DNA from: Plazaster borealis
Lineage: Eukaryota; Echinodermata; Asteroidea; Forcipulatida; Labidiasteridae
Reading direction: 5' to 3'
Length of the DNA: 64,000 nt
NCBI GenBank assembly: GCA_021014325.1
Contig: CM037475.1
Span: 2,077,001-2,141,000 of the forward strand
Numbering within the stretch: the first letter of the stretch is position 1; each line of letters starts with the position of its first letter. The notes under the pieces were generated by a model. The model had not been told where the DNA came from, searched no databases, and saw nothing but the letters and a program-made list of their open reading frames with translations. Shown one piece after another: positions 43,405-57,645 of the stretch. The translations under genes and the position numbers were made by a program.

Positions 43405-44349
43405 AGTCATATGTGAAAGTTTCAGCTGAAATTAGTTTCTACTTGCTGAGAAACAGCAAAAAACTATCATGGTATTTTCACAAGAACGTCAATCTATCTA
43501 CATTTAGCGAGGTGACCGCATCTCTATCCGCAGCATTTGGGAATGGACACCAACCCTCAGAAATCTGAGAAACGATTCATGCATGCATCGTTTCTCAAAT
43601 TCAAACGTTTGTTGGTGAAAAATTATCCAAACCATACTTCAAAGGGAATCCTTTCTCAAAATATTTAATACTAACAACAGCTGCAGTGTTTCTCGCCAAG
43701 TCAATTTGTATGGTCAATAATTGTTGGAGTATTTTCCAATCAACGACCCTACCTTTGAGTTTCCATTGGCACAGAAAAATAGAAAGACATATTCATATAA
43801 AAACAACTATACAAATGGACTAAAAATTCACCATTTACCAAAACAGTTTCATTTCTGGATTGTATGTAAGCGAACAATCTGGCACATCACCCCAAACAAA
43901 ATAAGCAAACTATACAGGTGGAAAAATAATACTTAACTATGCACTTAGTTTTTACAATTCTTTTTTAGAAATATTATTACAATCTCTTCAACATGAAATA
44001 ATGTCAAATTAAAAATATAGTTCTTAAGTTTATCTTCTGAGTATATGTACAAACCTTCAAAGTTGTAAAATATGTCACAACTTACTGCACTGTTTGTCAA
44101 TTGAGGCTAGCAGACAGTAAAGCACATCGCCAAAAGCAAATTGAGCAAACCTTACAAAAAATACAATACTCTATAATGTACTGGACTTTGATGTTCAATT
44201 TATAAAAATTAGTTACAAATATTTTAATTCTATTATGAAAAATACAATTTCCATTTGGTTTTCTATGAGTTATCAGTGGTTTAAAAATACTTTATTATTT
44301 CCCAAGTTTCGATGAAACCAAGTGACTATCACGTGCCACTATTAAATTG

Positions 44350-45010
44350 GCGAGTCGTGGCCAAGGGATCAAGCGTACTGGACTTAATTTATCTATATTT
44401 CTGATAAGTGAAACCAAGGACACCTCTTAAGTGAACTTAATCACTGTAGCTTGCAAGCCTGAGCAAACCTGTAAACAAGGGTGTTTGCTATGTGAACCAG
44501 AAACACCAGGGTTAAGCCTTACTCTTTCAAAGGACCTACAGCTTAAAGTCCTAACTGAAGGACAAAGCAATCATGGTAAAAAATCTTGCTCAAGGACAAA
44601 GTGCCACAACCAGGACTCAAACCCACACTCGGCTGATCAAAAACGCAAGAGCTTGAGTCCGGTGCTCTTAACAGCTTGGCCACTACACGCCACTGATGTT
44701 CTGATCAACAGAGTTCGAGTCCTGGTCTTGACACTTGTGTCCTTAAGCAAGACCCTTAATCATTGTTGCTTTGAAAGCTGTTGGTCCTGTGTGTTTTTTA
44801 AGGTACGTTAAAGAAGCAAGTGCACTTATTGCTAAGAGAAGGGGGTCGCCCTGGTGTTCCTGGTATGGTTGGCTGCAGATTGCACCACAGCACCTTGTGA
44901 ACTCTTACAAAGTGGTATAATAAGGGTCTCACAGTTCAACCACAGCATACCTGTCACAGCGCTTTGAATCCTGTGGCATAGGCGCTACATAAATGACTGA
45001 TAGTAGAAGT
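44350..45010. mobile_element. SINE cluster, two convergent or overlapping copies
   Basis: A short plus-strand head (GGCGAGTCGTGGCCAAGG, 44350), a minus-strand copy like 15400-15715 (44400-44690), and a plus-strand copy without its A box (44695-45000) ending in a GGCGCTACATAAATGAC tail. Confidence 0.65.
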
Positions 45011-47047
45011 AGTATAAGTAGTACTGGATAGGCTCTTTGCCATACATTGCACCCAGCGTTCATTCTTTTAGCATCACAGGCGTCACTAACCAATGATGTC
45101 AATGCAACTGTACACAAACACCATCTTGACGTGTCTTAGAACCTGCGCACTTAGTTCACACTAGTTTAAATTGATCCCAGTAATGGCGGAAAAACACTCG
45201 TACAGGGCATACAAAATTACCTTAAAATGGATTGATCTATATATTTACATTAATCGGATATTACAAGATCTCCTATATTGATATCAAATTTCACTACACA
45301 ACTAGAGGTGCTGTAGCTGACAGCAGCAAGCAAAACGCACTGTTTAAACTAACCCATATATATGTTTACATCTTCTCAAAGTTTTTTGTCTTCTGAGGGT
45401 CTGTAGGTATAAAATTATTTTGAAGAATATTTTTATTCCATCTTGGGAGGCTAGCTGGGTTTGTTTTATACAGTATATCATGTCCACAGTGATTTGTTAA
45501 CGAAGGCATTGGGACAAAGCATTCAAACAGCTCAATAAGCTGAACGAAGTTTCTCAGACAAGTGACATTCTTGCTGTTTGTTTGCATTGATATGAGGATA
45601 GACTATACAAAAAATAAAAACATTTGATTAAAGATGGATATGAACGGTGTACTCTAAGCAACAAGAATCATTTAGCCTTCTTAACATTTTATGTACGAAC
45701 CATTTTTAGCAAAACAAATTAATATTGGAAGTTTGGAATGATAAAATATTCGAAAATAAAAACAACTCTTACGTGACGAATTTCCGCGGTTTTTCAAAGA
45801 AGTTTCAGCATATTGACCGCTGGCGGCGCTGTGTGAAAAAGCTGATTGTATGACGTATACCCGTAGAGACGACCTGAACATTGCACTTTGACCTGTACGT
45901 ATAGCGTATGCTATCTGCGGTTTTTTTATAAAATAGTGAGGCAAGACTGCATGTCTTTTTATCGCCAAAGATACTTCTATTGAGGAAATTTTTTGTTTTC
46001 AAAAGGTGTTAGGGTTAGGAATCATTATCAGAAAGATGGCCATCATATTCTGCAAGTTCTTGACGTGTATTTCTCCAACTGGTTTATTTATCTCTCGAGT
46101 CTCAGTCCACGGACCGTATGCGTGTGTACGTCATATACACCTCACAGCATACATACGTTGTATACGACCTTCTAATGTATATACGGACGGGCGCAGGGTC
46201 CAGATCTCATCCACGGTTGCACCTCATCAAAACTGGTGAAATGTTTTATTCATGATATGTAAATGAAGTAATGACGACACGCTCATTTCGCGATACGGGC
46301 GCTGCAATGCAACAGATTCAAGTCAAATGATTGTCTTTTTAAAAACATGTCTGAAATTTTGAAACTTTGTGTAAGTGAAACTTAGGTCTTTATTACACTC
46401 CAGTAAACATGAATTTAAATATGCAGCGTATTTTTTATCTCGTTCATGTCCATCTTTAACAAAATTAATTAATTGTTAACTAATTAGTGATTTTGTGCTG
46501 TCAGCTACAGTAGGGGTGTGACCTGAATTGACATTTTCCAATGTTTTTCGATGTTAACATGGTATCTATGTTTCTGAAACAAAACCAAATTTCTGTTATA
46601 TATTATTTGTTCAGACATTTTTGCCAGAAAAATCATTTCAAAAAATCAACAATGAAAGAAAACCATGTCTTGGAGTATGGTGATGATTATACAGTATTAA
46701 AAGGTCTGTAAGGGTTAAATACTCAACAATTTAAAGGTACACGGTATCACAATTTGTAAAATTGTTATTTAAAAATTCTAGATTAAGTACTGTTAAGCCC
46801 TGGGGTGCCTTAATGTTGTCAGCGTTGCAGTCAAGATTTCTTACATACATGTATTACCCTAAGAATAAGATAACGGACAAAATGAGGGCTGAATCAAACA
46901 GGATAATTGTTTTTTTCCTTTCTAATTGTTTGAAAAAAAGTGTTTTATTTTGAACTTTGGTCATACTTCTACTGAACAATTAGTGGCCACCATCGTCATG
47001 ACAACCTAATAAATGGTTTATTCTGATATGTGCCTCAATGGTGTAGC

Positions 47048-47053
47048 TTTATT
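47048..47053 (-). terminator. Candidate polyadenylation signal of the phosphatase gene
   Basis: AATAAA on the minus strand about 116 bp past the stop at 47169; another AATAAA follows at 47017-47022. Confidence 0.45.
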
Positions 47054-47168
47054 TCATTTCAGCTAACACGATACCCGCTGGAAATAAAAGAAAAAAATTC
47101 CTAAAATACTTAGTCCTAAAAATTACTTCTCAAAAGTATTTGTGAGTTTCAGCACGACGTAGTAATTC

Positions 47169-50100
47169 TCAATAGTGGAGATTGCCATACTGTTGGAATC
47201 GCTGAAGATGTTCCAGTATCACCTCATAGCACAGAATGTATTGTTCCTGTTGAATGAGAAGAAATCATGGCCATGTCAAGAAATATACAATGTCCTGAGG
47301 GTATGAAGATAGTGTATTTATAACCAGAACATTTGGTTAAGAGAGAACAGTGCATGAATTGAGATAGGTCTAGGAGTTTTTCAAGTCAATTCAATTCAAT
47401 TCACTTTATTTCCAATCCATACACAAACAAATAAACAATGAAAGACATATGTATAAATAGTGATTACAGGCAAAAAATAAGTGAATAAATGTATATAATA
47501 CAGAGCAAAAGAACATTACAAAAACACATGGAAGTGGAGGGGGCCCATAAAAAGCAGAGCTTGTCGTGTACGGACCCCCTAAGAAAATTAAAAGCAAGGT
47601 TAATATAAGTTGATAAAATGTGACACCCCATGTCGAAATCAGGCACTTCTCAGTCAGGCCTGGAATTACACTGAGGCCATGGAGGTCTCTGTTGCTCCCT
47701 GGTCTTGGCCTTGGTGCCCCTTCAAATGTTTCCCATAGACTTTAAGACTTGCCAATGGAAGTGCCCTTTGCAAAATGAGCTTGGCCTTGCCCTCTCAAAG
47801 ATGAAATTCAATGCCTGCTCAGTAACAGTGAAATGGCAGCAAAAGTGGGGACAACCAAAACATCAGTCATGATAGCTAGGTGATGGGATGTCTTTCAGAT
47901 GGGCATTTGTAGAGCGGTCTTACACTGGGTACCACAGCGCTTTACAAGAAACAGTTCATTAAAGGTATCGTACACGTTTGGTAATGACTCAAAACAAATA
48001 TTAGCATAACAAATTACTTGGTAACAAGCAACGGAGAGCTGTTGATAGTATAAAACATTGTAGGAAACGACTCCCTCTGAAGTAACGTAGTTTTTGAGAA
48101 AGAGGTAATTTCTCACTAAAATAATAAAAACTTCTTGCAAGAAGTTTTTATTCCTATCTGAAAGCACACAAATTTGTACAACAAGGGTGTTTTTTCTTTC
48201 ATCATTTTCTTGCAACTTCGATGACCAATTGAGCCCAAATTTTCACAGGCTTGTTATTTTATGCATATGTTGGGATACACCAAGTGAGAACATTGCTCTT
48301 TGACAATTTCCAAACGTGTTCAGTGCCTTTAAGGGAAGCAAATAAATATTTATTTATTTATTTCTTGTTTATCCTGGGTAATCCATTATGTGAGAAAAAA
48401 CTCGCTGATCTCCCATGGATCCCAGCTCACATAAAAACTACAAAAATGCACTAAAGATACAACAAGAATAAAAGGTTACAGGGAAAACATTGCACATTCA
48501 TTAAAAAAACACAGCATCCTAGCACTCATGAAAAACTACAAAAATGGAGTTAAAATAGAAAGAAAAAAAGTTTAGAGGAAAAAATACACAAGCATTAAAA
48601 AAGACGGACAACAAATTATAAACAAAGGCAACAATAATGGGGAAAGGCAGTTGATCCTTAGCAATAGTTCAAAATTAGGGTAGCCATGACAGTAGAGGCA
48701 AAATAGAAACGATACAAATACAAAACGGAGACAATCCAGGTTGGCAGATCTTCTTCAAGAAAAAAATGAGATGGGACAAACAAACAAAAAAAGCAAACCA
48801 AATACAGGTACAAACAAAGACTCATATGAATAAATAATTTTGGGTTGAACAAAGAAAAATTTATAGAGTGGGACTAAACGTGCCGGCGCTCTACCAACTG
48901 AGCTATCTTGCCCTATGTTGGCGGTCTCCCTATTTTGTCAATATCTTTGTCCGGGGCGTGCCAGATGAATAAATAAAGCGCACTTAAAAAATGAAAAAAA
49001 GAGAGAAAAAGAACGCAATGAAATAAAATGTGTTTATGTTCTGTACTCACCAATGACTCGACCATCAATGGGCGGTTCATCCGGAGCCTTTTCACTGCTT
49101 GGAAAATATCCACCACATCATCGCTCATTATTTTCTCAGCTACGGTTGCAACGGCACAGAACACTCCGCTTCTACCCACTCCATTTCTGATCAATAAACC
49201 AAGAAAATAACAAATTTAAAGAATTAGCCTGTGTCTGAACTGATGGTTTTAACTATGGCAATAGACGATGCAAGTCTTGCGCATGTTTGAACTTCTGGGA
49301 CCATTGTGGTCCCAACCATATGGAGGTTTACGTGGGCGGGATTTTGTTTTGTCAATTATTTTAGTTTAACATATTTTATGGCTATGAGAATGATGTTGGG
49401 AATGTAATACTAAGTGATTAAAAATATGAAAGTAAAATCAATCCAACAAAATAACGACAAAAACCTGAGAATAAGACTTGACCTCCGTTTCCGGTTACTT
49501 GTAAAAAATTAAGAATTTTGCCCAAGTGACGATCATGTTGTCATTAAACCTATGTAATAGACGAACACATTCGGGCGTGATTGGCAAATGGGGTTTTTAA
49601 CCGTCCAACAATAAGCATTCACGTGCCAAGTTTTAATTTTTTTTCAATGTTAATTTGAACAAATTATTTGTATTATACAGAAATTGAAAATTTATTTATA
49701 ACAACTTGCTATGTGTATTTTTATTTTCAAGAATTTTGTATAAATATAATTTAAAAAGATTTGATTTCATAGAAAAATATAGTCTTCGTTCGAGTTTGTC
49801 ATAACCGTGTCTGAATTGATGGCTTTGGCAGTGGCTATTGCCAACAGCCATAGCCATGTTTGAATTGATGTTTTCCACAGTGGCTATGGCTAGATTACTG
49901 AAAATTTTGGCCCATTCTTCAACATTGTTGTGGCTGATAATGGCTGTAGCAGTAGCCAAAGTCGCTAATTAGTTTGAACACGGTCTTAGTATTGGGCCCA
50001 ATAGAGCCGCTTAAGCAGAAATTATTGCTTAACAACTGTTCTGCTATAAGCACAAATGAGCAGGACACCAGTCACAGATGGTACATGTGACATCATATTT

Positions 50101-53100
50101 TGGCTGGTAACCTTATTCTGGTAGCCTAACTTTGTTTTGCTTAGCTACTTTTTGTGCTTAAGCAGCTCTATAAAATTGGGCCCTAAGGTCTGGTGATATC
50201 TTGTTAAAGGCATCGTACACGTTTGGAAATTGTCAAAGACCAGTGTTCTCACTTGGTGTATACCAACATATGCATAAAATTACAAGCTTGTGAATATTTG
50301 GGCTCAATTGGTCATCGAAGTTGCAAGAAAATGATGAAAGAAAAAACACCCTTGTTGTACAAATTTGTGTGCTTTCAGATAGAATAATAAAAACTTCTTG
50401 CAAGAAGTTTTTATTATTTTAGTGAGAAATTACCTCTTTCTCAAAAACTACGTTACTTCAGAGGGAGTCGTTTCCTACAATGTTTTATACTATCAACAGC
50501 TCTCCGTTGCTTGTTACCAAGTAAGTTTTTGTGCTAATATTTGTTTTGAGTCATTACCAAACGTGTACGATACCTTTAATGATATTATACAGGATTGGTA
50601 AGAATAAAAAACATTGTTAAGTTTTAGTCTGAAATCTTACTGATTTATGAAGTTCACACTAGAACAATTTTTTCGTTGAAATATTTCCCTCTGAAATGAA
50701 GTCATATTCAAGAAAACTATATCTGCAACCGGCTAAAATGAAACAGCTGATTTTGCTTGTTACAACCAAAGTTAAGGACAATGTGTTTACATGCTGAAAA
50801 CTGTGCATGGTTTTTCAGTATTTTCTCCTGACTCACACAAACAGATTGAGCCCAAATTTTCACAGGTTTGTTATTTTATGTACATGGTTGATCACACAAA
50901 ACATAAACGCTGTCTGCTAAAATTTGTCAGCTCTACCAATCCTGTTTAAAGGGTCTGTATACGTTTGGAAATGACTCTGAAAATTAATGGCAATAAAAAC
51001 TTACTTGGTGTGAAGTACAGCAGCTTTGGATAGTATAATGCATTTTGAGAAACTTTTTACTTAGAAGTACTGCGGTTATGGAAAAATATATCGCCTTTTA
51101 TCCCCCAAAATTTGAATCTACGAAGCGTTACTGACAGTAACGTTTCTTAGATTGTGTATTCCAATTGCCAATTATTTTTCCTGCGTGGACATAACCGCTC
51201 CAGATTTTCAGCAATATCTCAAAAATGCTACCACCTTTTGAAATGAAATTTGCACTGGTTAGTTTTATGGTATATATCTACAACTATATAGGATTAAAAC
51301 AAACAGTGGGTTCCAATTACCAAACGTATACAATCCCTTTAATACCTTTAAAGGCATTGTACACGTTTGGTAATTGGAGCCTATTGTTTGTTTCAATCAT
51401 ATATAGTTGTAGATATATACCATAAAACTAACCTGTGAAAATTTCATTTCAAAAGGTGGTAGCGTTTTTGAGATATTGCCGAAAAGCTGGAGCGGTTATG
51501 TCCATGCAGGAAGAATAATCTGCATTGGAATACACACTCTGAGAAGCGTTACCGAAACGCTTCTCAATATTCAAAATATTTTGGGGATAAAAAGTGATAT
51601 ATTTTTCCAAAACTGCAGTCCTTCAAAGAAAAAAGTCTCTCAAAATGCATTATACTATCCAAAGCTGCTATACTTCTTACCAAGTTTTTTTGCCATAAAT
51701 TTTCAGAGTCATTACCAAGCGTGTACGATGCCTTTAAATTAGTCTTGTGCAATAATAACTCACGAGCACTGTACGATTGCAGGCCTGGACGAGTGGCATT
51801 CGTCTTTCCATCGTTGTACGGCATCCAACAGATCCAGAATACAGTGTGGGGAACTTGGCTTGTCTTGGTTACTGTCCCATCCAAGTAGCTGGAAATGTTT
51901 GACAATGATCGACTTCTCCTGCAACAAGATTATCAAATTTGTAAAAAAATGTGCGTCAACTTTTTTTCACATTCCCACAACATCAGTGTAGCACTGGTCT
52001 TTTTGTTCCTTATCTTAATAATATAAAAATAATAATAATAATAACAATAATATTAATAATAAGCTGTCCAATTATAAAGACCTATATTGCATGGTGAGGT
52101 ATCAATGTATATTCGGTTTGCGGTAACACCATGTGTATCTACTTTGCTGTGTATATTTTGCCCTTGAGAACTTATCTGGCTATTTATTCTACTGCCGCAG
52201 AGTAGACTTTTGGAATTGGGAGACTATTCTCCTGCCGCGGAATAGATTTCGGAATTCAGGAGACTACCAAGTTCTGAGAAGAACTGTCCTTCTTACTACC
52301 TGGGCAGAAGGTAGGAAATCGGCCAGGACTACTATTTTCACTTCGTGGATCGAGGGGACTTCTTGTTATTAACTTCACTGCCACGGAGTGAGTTCTTAAT
52401 TGACCTAGAGTTCTTATAAAGACCGAGAGATCGAAATCAACAGGATGTGGGGAATGACAACTGAGACAATACCATTGGTCCTCGGAGCTCTAGGACTAAT
52501 AAAGAAGGGACTGGATAAATTCATCGACCGTATCCCAGGCAACATTAACCTAGTCTAGAAGATAGTACTCTTCAGAACAGACCACATATTACATGGAATA
52601 CTGTCCATCAATTAACATGTCCCTTATAGCGCCTTAGATCCATAGTCTGGTTCCGGCATAGTCTTGATCCTTAAGTAGAGACTACTCCAAAGTGCTGAAC
52701 AGGAACTAAAATTAACACTGAACAACAATTGTAGCAGAAAAGCAGAAAAACAAAAGCAGAAAAACAATAGAAGAAAAAACGCACTAAGTATTAGTAAAAA
52801 CGGCACAAAATATAACAAATTAAAGTAAACCAAAAAAGAAACTATTCAAACTGCAAAACCTGTTTAAAAATTTTTTTCCATGAAAACCATCGAGATATGT
52901 ACATAAATCCAGCCTGCAAAAGAATTTATAGTAACAGCAGAAGGGGTAAAAAGTACAGGTTTTAACCAATTAAGATTTTTCATAATGAGTTTACAAGCCA
53001 TCACTATAAAAAGTATACACGCCATCAGCACAATGCCAACAATAAAAATAACAGTTTAAAAAGGTAAGTTATGCCCCTTGCAAAAATAAAGCAGTTCTTG

Positions 53101-56100
53101 GAAATAGTGAAATTACATTCAATTTAATGTAACATTTATTTCCGTACTCACAATAGACTATGCAAGTCTCGCCCATATTTAAACTTCCGGTACCATTTTG
53201 GTCCCAACCATTTTATGGAGTTTTACCTGGGCGGGATTTTGTTTCATCAATTATTTTAGTTTAACGTAGTTCATGGCCATGAATATGGCGTGTCGTGGCC
53301 GAGCGGATAAGAGCACCAAACTCAAGCTCTGGTGTTTCTGATCAGCAGAGTGTGGGTTCGAGTCCCAGTCGTGACACTTGTGTCCATAAGCAAGACACTT
53401 AACCATTATTGCTGCGTCCTTCGGATGGGACGTAAAGCCGTTGGTCCCGTGTGTTGTGTAATGCACGTAAAAGAACCCAGTGCACTTATCGAAAAGAGAA
53501 GGGGTTTGCCCCGGTGTTCCTGGTTTGACTGGCTGCATATTGCGCCACAGCACCTTGTAAACCATTACATGGTGCTATGTAAAGGAGTAGGTCTCATCCT
53601 TATGTAGCCCCACAAACCTTGCAGGAAAATACTGAATGTTGAAGCGCCTTGAGCGTCACTGAGTGACGGATATGAGCGCTATATAAGAAGCTATTATTAT
53701 TATTATTAATATTATATATGATGTTTGGAATGCAATACTAAGTGATAAACGTTATGAAAGTAAAATGAATTCAACAAAATAACGAAGAAAACCCAAGAAC
53801 TATAGGATTGAAACAAGCAGTGGGTTCCATTTACCACAAAGAGTCAAAACACTAACATTACGAAGGTTCCCACCTTCCACAAGAACCAAACTATTAGAAA
53901 CAATTCCATGCCTTGTTCATACATCCACCTTTCCTGTATTACAATCATGTCGCAGAATTTTACCTTTTGATCGCTCCTGGATACCTTGAAAGTTTGGCAC
54001 CTGTAGATCTTTCCTTCAGTTGTTGAGATGAGTTCAACGAAGAGCGGTCCAAACCGGGTTATACCACCCTGGGGCCATAACTTCTCCCAATTCTAAATTG
54101 GAAACAGAAATTGAAGAACGCAAATTAGGGCAAATTGTGGTTGGTTTGAGAAGGGTAATAGAGTTTGTTCAAAAAAAATCTTATAACAGTTTTTGTGGTG
54201 TTTTGGGGGGCTCAGTGTTGTGTTGTGGCTGAGCGGTGTAGTGCATCAAACTCAAGTTCTGGTGGCGGAGTCATCGAAAGGGTAGAATCAAATACTTTAA
54301 AGGGTCTGTGTATATGTTTGGTAATTACTCATAAAATTAATGGCAATCAAAACTTACTTGGTAAGAAGTACAGCAGCTTCTGATAGTATAAAGCATTTTG
54401 AGAAACATTTAACTTTAAAGTAATTCGGTTATGGACAAAGATATAAATTTGTATTTAAAAAAAATTGAATCTGAGAAGCGTTTCTAAGACTGTTGCAGAT
54501 TATTCTTCCTGCGTGGACATAACCTCTCCAGACTTTCGTCAATATCTCAAAAAGGCTACCACCTTTTGAAATGAAACTTGCACAGGTTATAGTTTTATGG
54601 TATATATCTACAACTATATAGGATTGAAACAAACAGTAGGTTCCAATTACCAATCGTATACAATCCCTTTAACTGGTCCCAATGTTCGACTACGTGCCAG
54701 ACTTGCAATTTAAGTTTACATTGCTTTTTCTACAACTTTGAAGCAATCTCGCTATCTAATTAAACAAATAGTATTTTGTATATTTGTTAGATATGGTGGT
54801 GTGTCGTGGCCGAGCGGTTAAAAGCACTGGACTCAAGCTCAGGTGTTTCTGGCAGTTGCTGCTGTATGCGCCAAAGCACCTTGTAAACCCTTAGAAGGTG
54901 TTACGTAAATGGTTCTCATAATACAATTAAAAAACTTAAAAATCTGTCTGGAAATAAATTATGATAAGCACTGTGAGATGCCCGTAGATAAAGCGCTATA
55001 AAAACTAGCTATTATTATTATTATTATTATTATATGTGCAAACAAATAATATACACATTCATGAAGACGGGTAAAACTTCTTTGCCGCGACTTACATTAT
55101 ACACTGAACTGGGATCGTCCAACGTCACGATTGCCGGGCAATTCCAGTCGAATGCAAGACGCCAGATATCAGCCATAGTATGAGGTAATGGAATCTGGGT
55201 TGTGATGAAGGCATCATTCCGATTGAAGCTCTATCAAAATAATACATCAGAAAATAGAATTAGCTGTTGCAAACTTCTTACCAACCAGAAAGACCTATGG
55301 TATTTAAATGCAAAAAATAGTTAATGGCCTGACGTTTCGACCCTAGCAGAGTCTTTCTCAAAGGCTAAATAACATAATAACACACATATGGGTTTTGCAG
55401 CATTGCATGGTGAGGTACCAATGACAATTTGCGGTTACACCATGTGTATATATCTACTACATCACTTAACCTTCGAGAAAGACTCTGCTAGGGTCGAAAC
55501 GCCAGGCCATTTTTTTTTGCAAAATATTACATCATTAAAGGTATTATACAGGATTGGTAAGGAAAAACCCCATAATTGTTTAGTTTTAGTCTGAAAACTT
55601 ACTGATTATGAAGTTCATACTAGAACCATTTCCCTCTGGAATGAAGTCATATTAAAAAAAATCTGAATCTGAAAACCTCAAAAAACGCAACAGCTGATTT
55701 CGGTTGTTACAACCAAAATTAAGGAGAAAGCTTACATGCTGAAAATTGTGCACGGTTTTTTCACTATTTTCTGCTGACTCACACAATGGATTAAATACAC
55801 CCCAAAAATTCATTTAAAAGCGGCAGAATCCAGCCTAACAGATGTTGAAGGCGTGTTAATGGGGTTTGAAAAAGTGGTTACAAAACATTTAAAATTACAA
55901 CAGATACCAGAGCAATTATTGAAAACTGATGATGTAACATCCCTTGAAACATAGATTCATGTAATTATTACATCACAAAGATCTCGCTAAAACTATCACA
56001 TAATAAACCACAAGGGAAACTGACTGGGTAAATTTTGGTGTGATCCCTGGCTATACAGCAGTTACAGATTGAAAGGCTTCTGACCATGGCACCCCTAAAC

Positions 56101-57645
56101 AAAGATATTGACAAATTAGGGAGACTGCCGCCAACATGAGGGCTAGATAGCCCAGTTGGTAGAGCGCCGGCACCTTTCCGGAGGTCGCAGCTAGGTTCAA
56201 GTCCCACTCATGTCAATTTTTCTTTGTTCAGCCCAAAGTTAAAACTATCACACTCACATCCACAAAGGCCGCATTGATGTAGTTATTGCTGTTCTCCGCG
56301 TCTCCTTCAGTAACCAGAAACGGTCGATGACGCTCAACTAAACAAAACGTGTCAGAAGAAAATGATGTTAACCTTCAAAAGGCTGCAGAACACTTCACAA
56401 AAATGAATACATTAATAGATCCAACGTACCGGAGAAACAAGCACACTGAATTCAGTCTTGTATCACTAGTTTTAAGTTGTAAATGGACTGGATCTAAGCA
56501 CAAAACAATTCTGCTTTCCAGAAGAGGGTTACCAGCCATAGTCATATGTACATTTTCTGACTGGTCCCCTGTTAAATTTTGCTTAGCGGAAAATTGTTAC
56601 CCACTATTGTCTGCTTAAGCAGCTCTATGAAACCATGGTATGACCACATCAAGCACATGTTTTGTGAGTACCACATTATACTGATGAGACGTTCTTAAGT
56701 TTATTTCTTTTTAAGACTTAAAAAATTGCTAATAATAGCAACACACAGTTCTTCTAGAGCGATTTATCTTCACTAAACAAGCATCTCAAAGCACTCATTT
56801 TTTTACGACAGGTATGGAGAGCTATGTTTGAATTATGAGACCTATTTATGAAAGCACCTTGTAAGCAGGGCCTGAATATTTGGGGGAAATCCACAAGACT
56901 GCAGGGTATGCAGCTCAATATTTTTACTGGACCAAAATATATTTTACAAAACCAGCATCAACATGAGTTAAACAAACACTAAGAGAAGATCTATCTCATT
57001 TGTCATGCTACTTAGATACACAACAGAATTGAAAGATACATTAGATTCGTTGTCAACATTTTCCACAAAGATATTACACAATGAGGTATTGCTATTATTA
57101 TTCAATTGAAAAACACAACACCATCGGGCTTGTTCAGTTCCGAGTTTACTGGCCCAACCTAAAAGGACTGGCCTCGGGCATGCGGTCCAGTGGTAATTTT
57201 AAACCCTGGTAAGGGTATTATAAGGTGATGTGGGATAATCTGCAGCCACTGCCAGAAACACCAAGGCAAACCCCTTCTCCTAACTATAAGTATCTTGAAT
57301 GCCGTACATATTACACAACACACAGGACCTACAGCTCAATGTCCCACTCAAAATCTTTTGCTCATAGAGAAAAAATTGTTGACTCTTATAAGAGATGTAC
57401 AATTTGGTGGTATTTTTAACAATGAAACATCTTCTGTTGCAAAAAGCATAACCTGCAAGCATTCAATGAGTCATCAGAAGCTATTTTAGGCTCAGAGTTT
57501 GCATTTCTCAATTAAAAATTGACTTTTCTGAATTCAATATAAACTTACGTGGGAGAATGTCCGGGAATCTGTTCTTGTTGGCGTTCTCTGGAAGGAGCCC
57601 TCCATTAAATGAATCAGCCGGTTTGGGAGTGACACGATTCAGGAT
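47169..57645 (-). CDS. Phosphatase D2 domain, probably inactive
   Basis: Linker and D2 are in exons 57645-57549 (NRVTPKPADS, NRFPDILP), 56337-56258 (NNYINAAFVD), 55230-55096 (FITTQIPLPHTMADIWRLA), 54092-53964 (WPQGGITRFGPLFVE), 51918-51764 (KHFQLLGWDSNQDKP ... IVQCS), 49186-49051 (NGVGRSGVFCAV) and 47246-47169 (EQYILCYEVILEHLQRFQQ, stop). The WPD general acid is replaced (W-D-S) and the P-loop His is Gln, although Cys and Arg remain. In known receptors D2 is usually weak or inactive and regulates D1; that role is inferred here. Confidence 0.9.

Larger units (their letters stand above)
43186..47168. other. Tail-to-tail interval between TRMT1 and the phosphatase gene
   Basis: No convincing coding sequence. 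It contains a SINE cluster at about 44350-45010, a short palindrome near 43565-43600 that looks like a MITE centre, and a piece ending in an AAGGGTTAA terminus at about 46510-46716 similar to sequence near 9902-10050. The rest is unassigned AT-rich DNA. Confidence 0.6.

Noticed and set aside
52428..52620. Functional retroelement gene
   Set aside because: It has an internal TAG and lacks any reverse transcriptase core in the surrounding sequence.
53964..53984. Alternative earlier donor (AAG|GTATCC) in the phosphatase exon
   Set aside because: It keeps frame but removes seven residues that align in length with other receptor phosphatases; the later AAG|GTAAAA was chosen.
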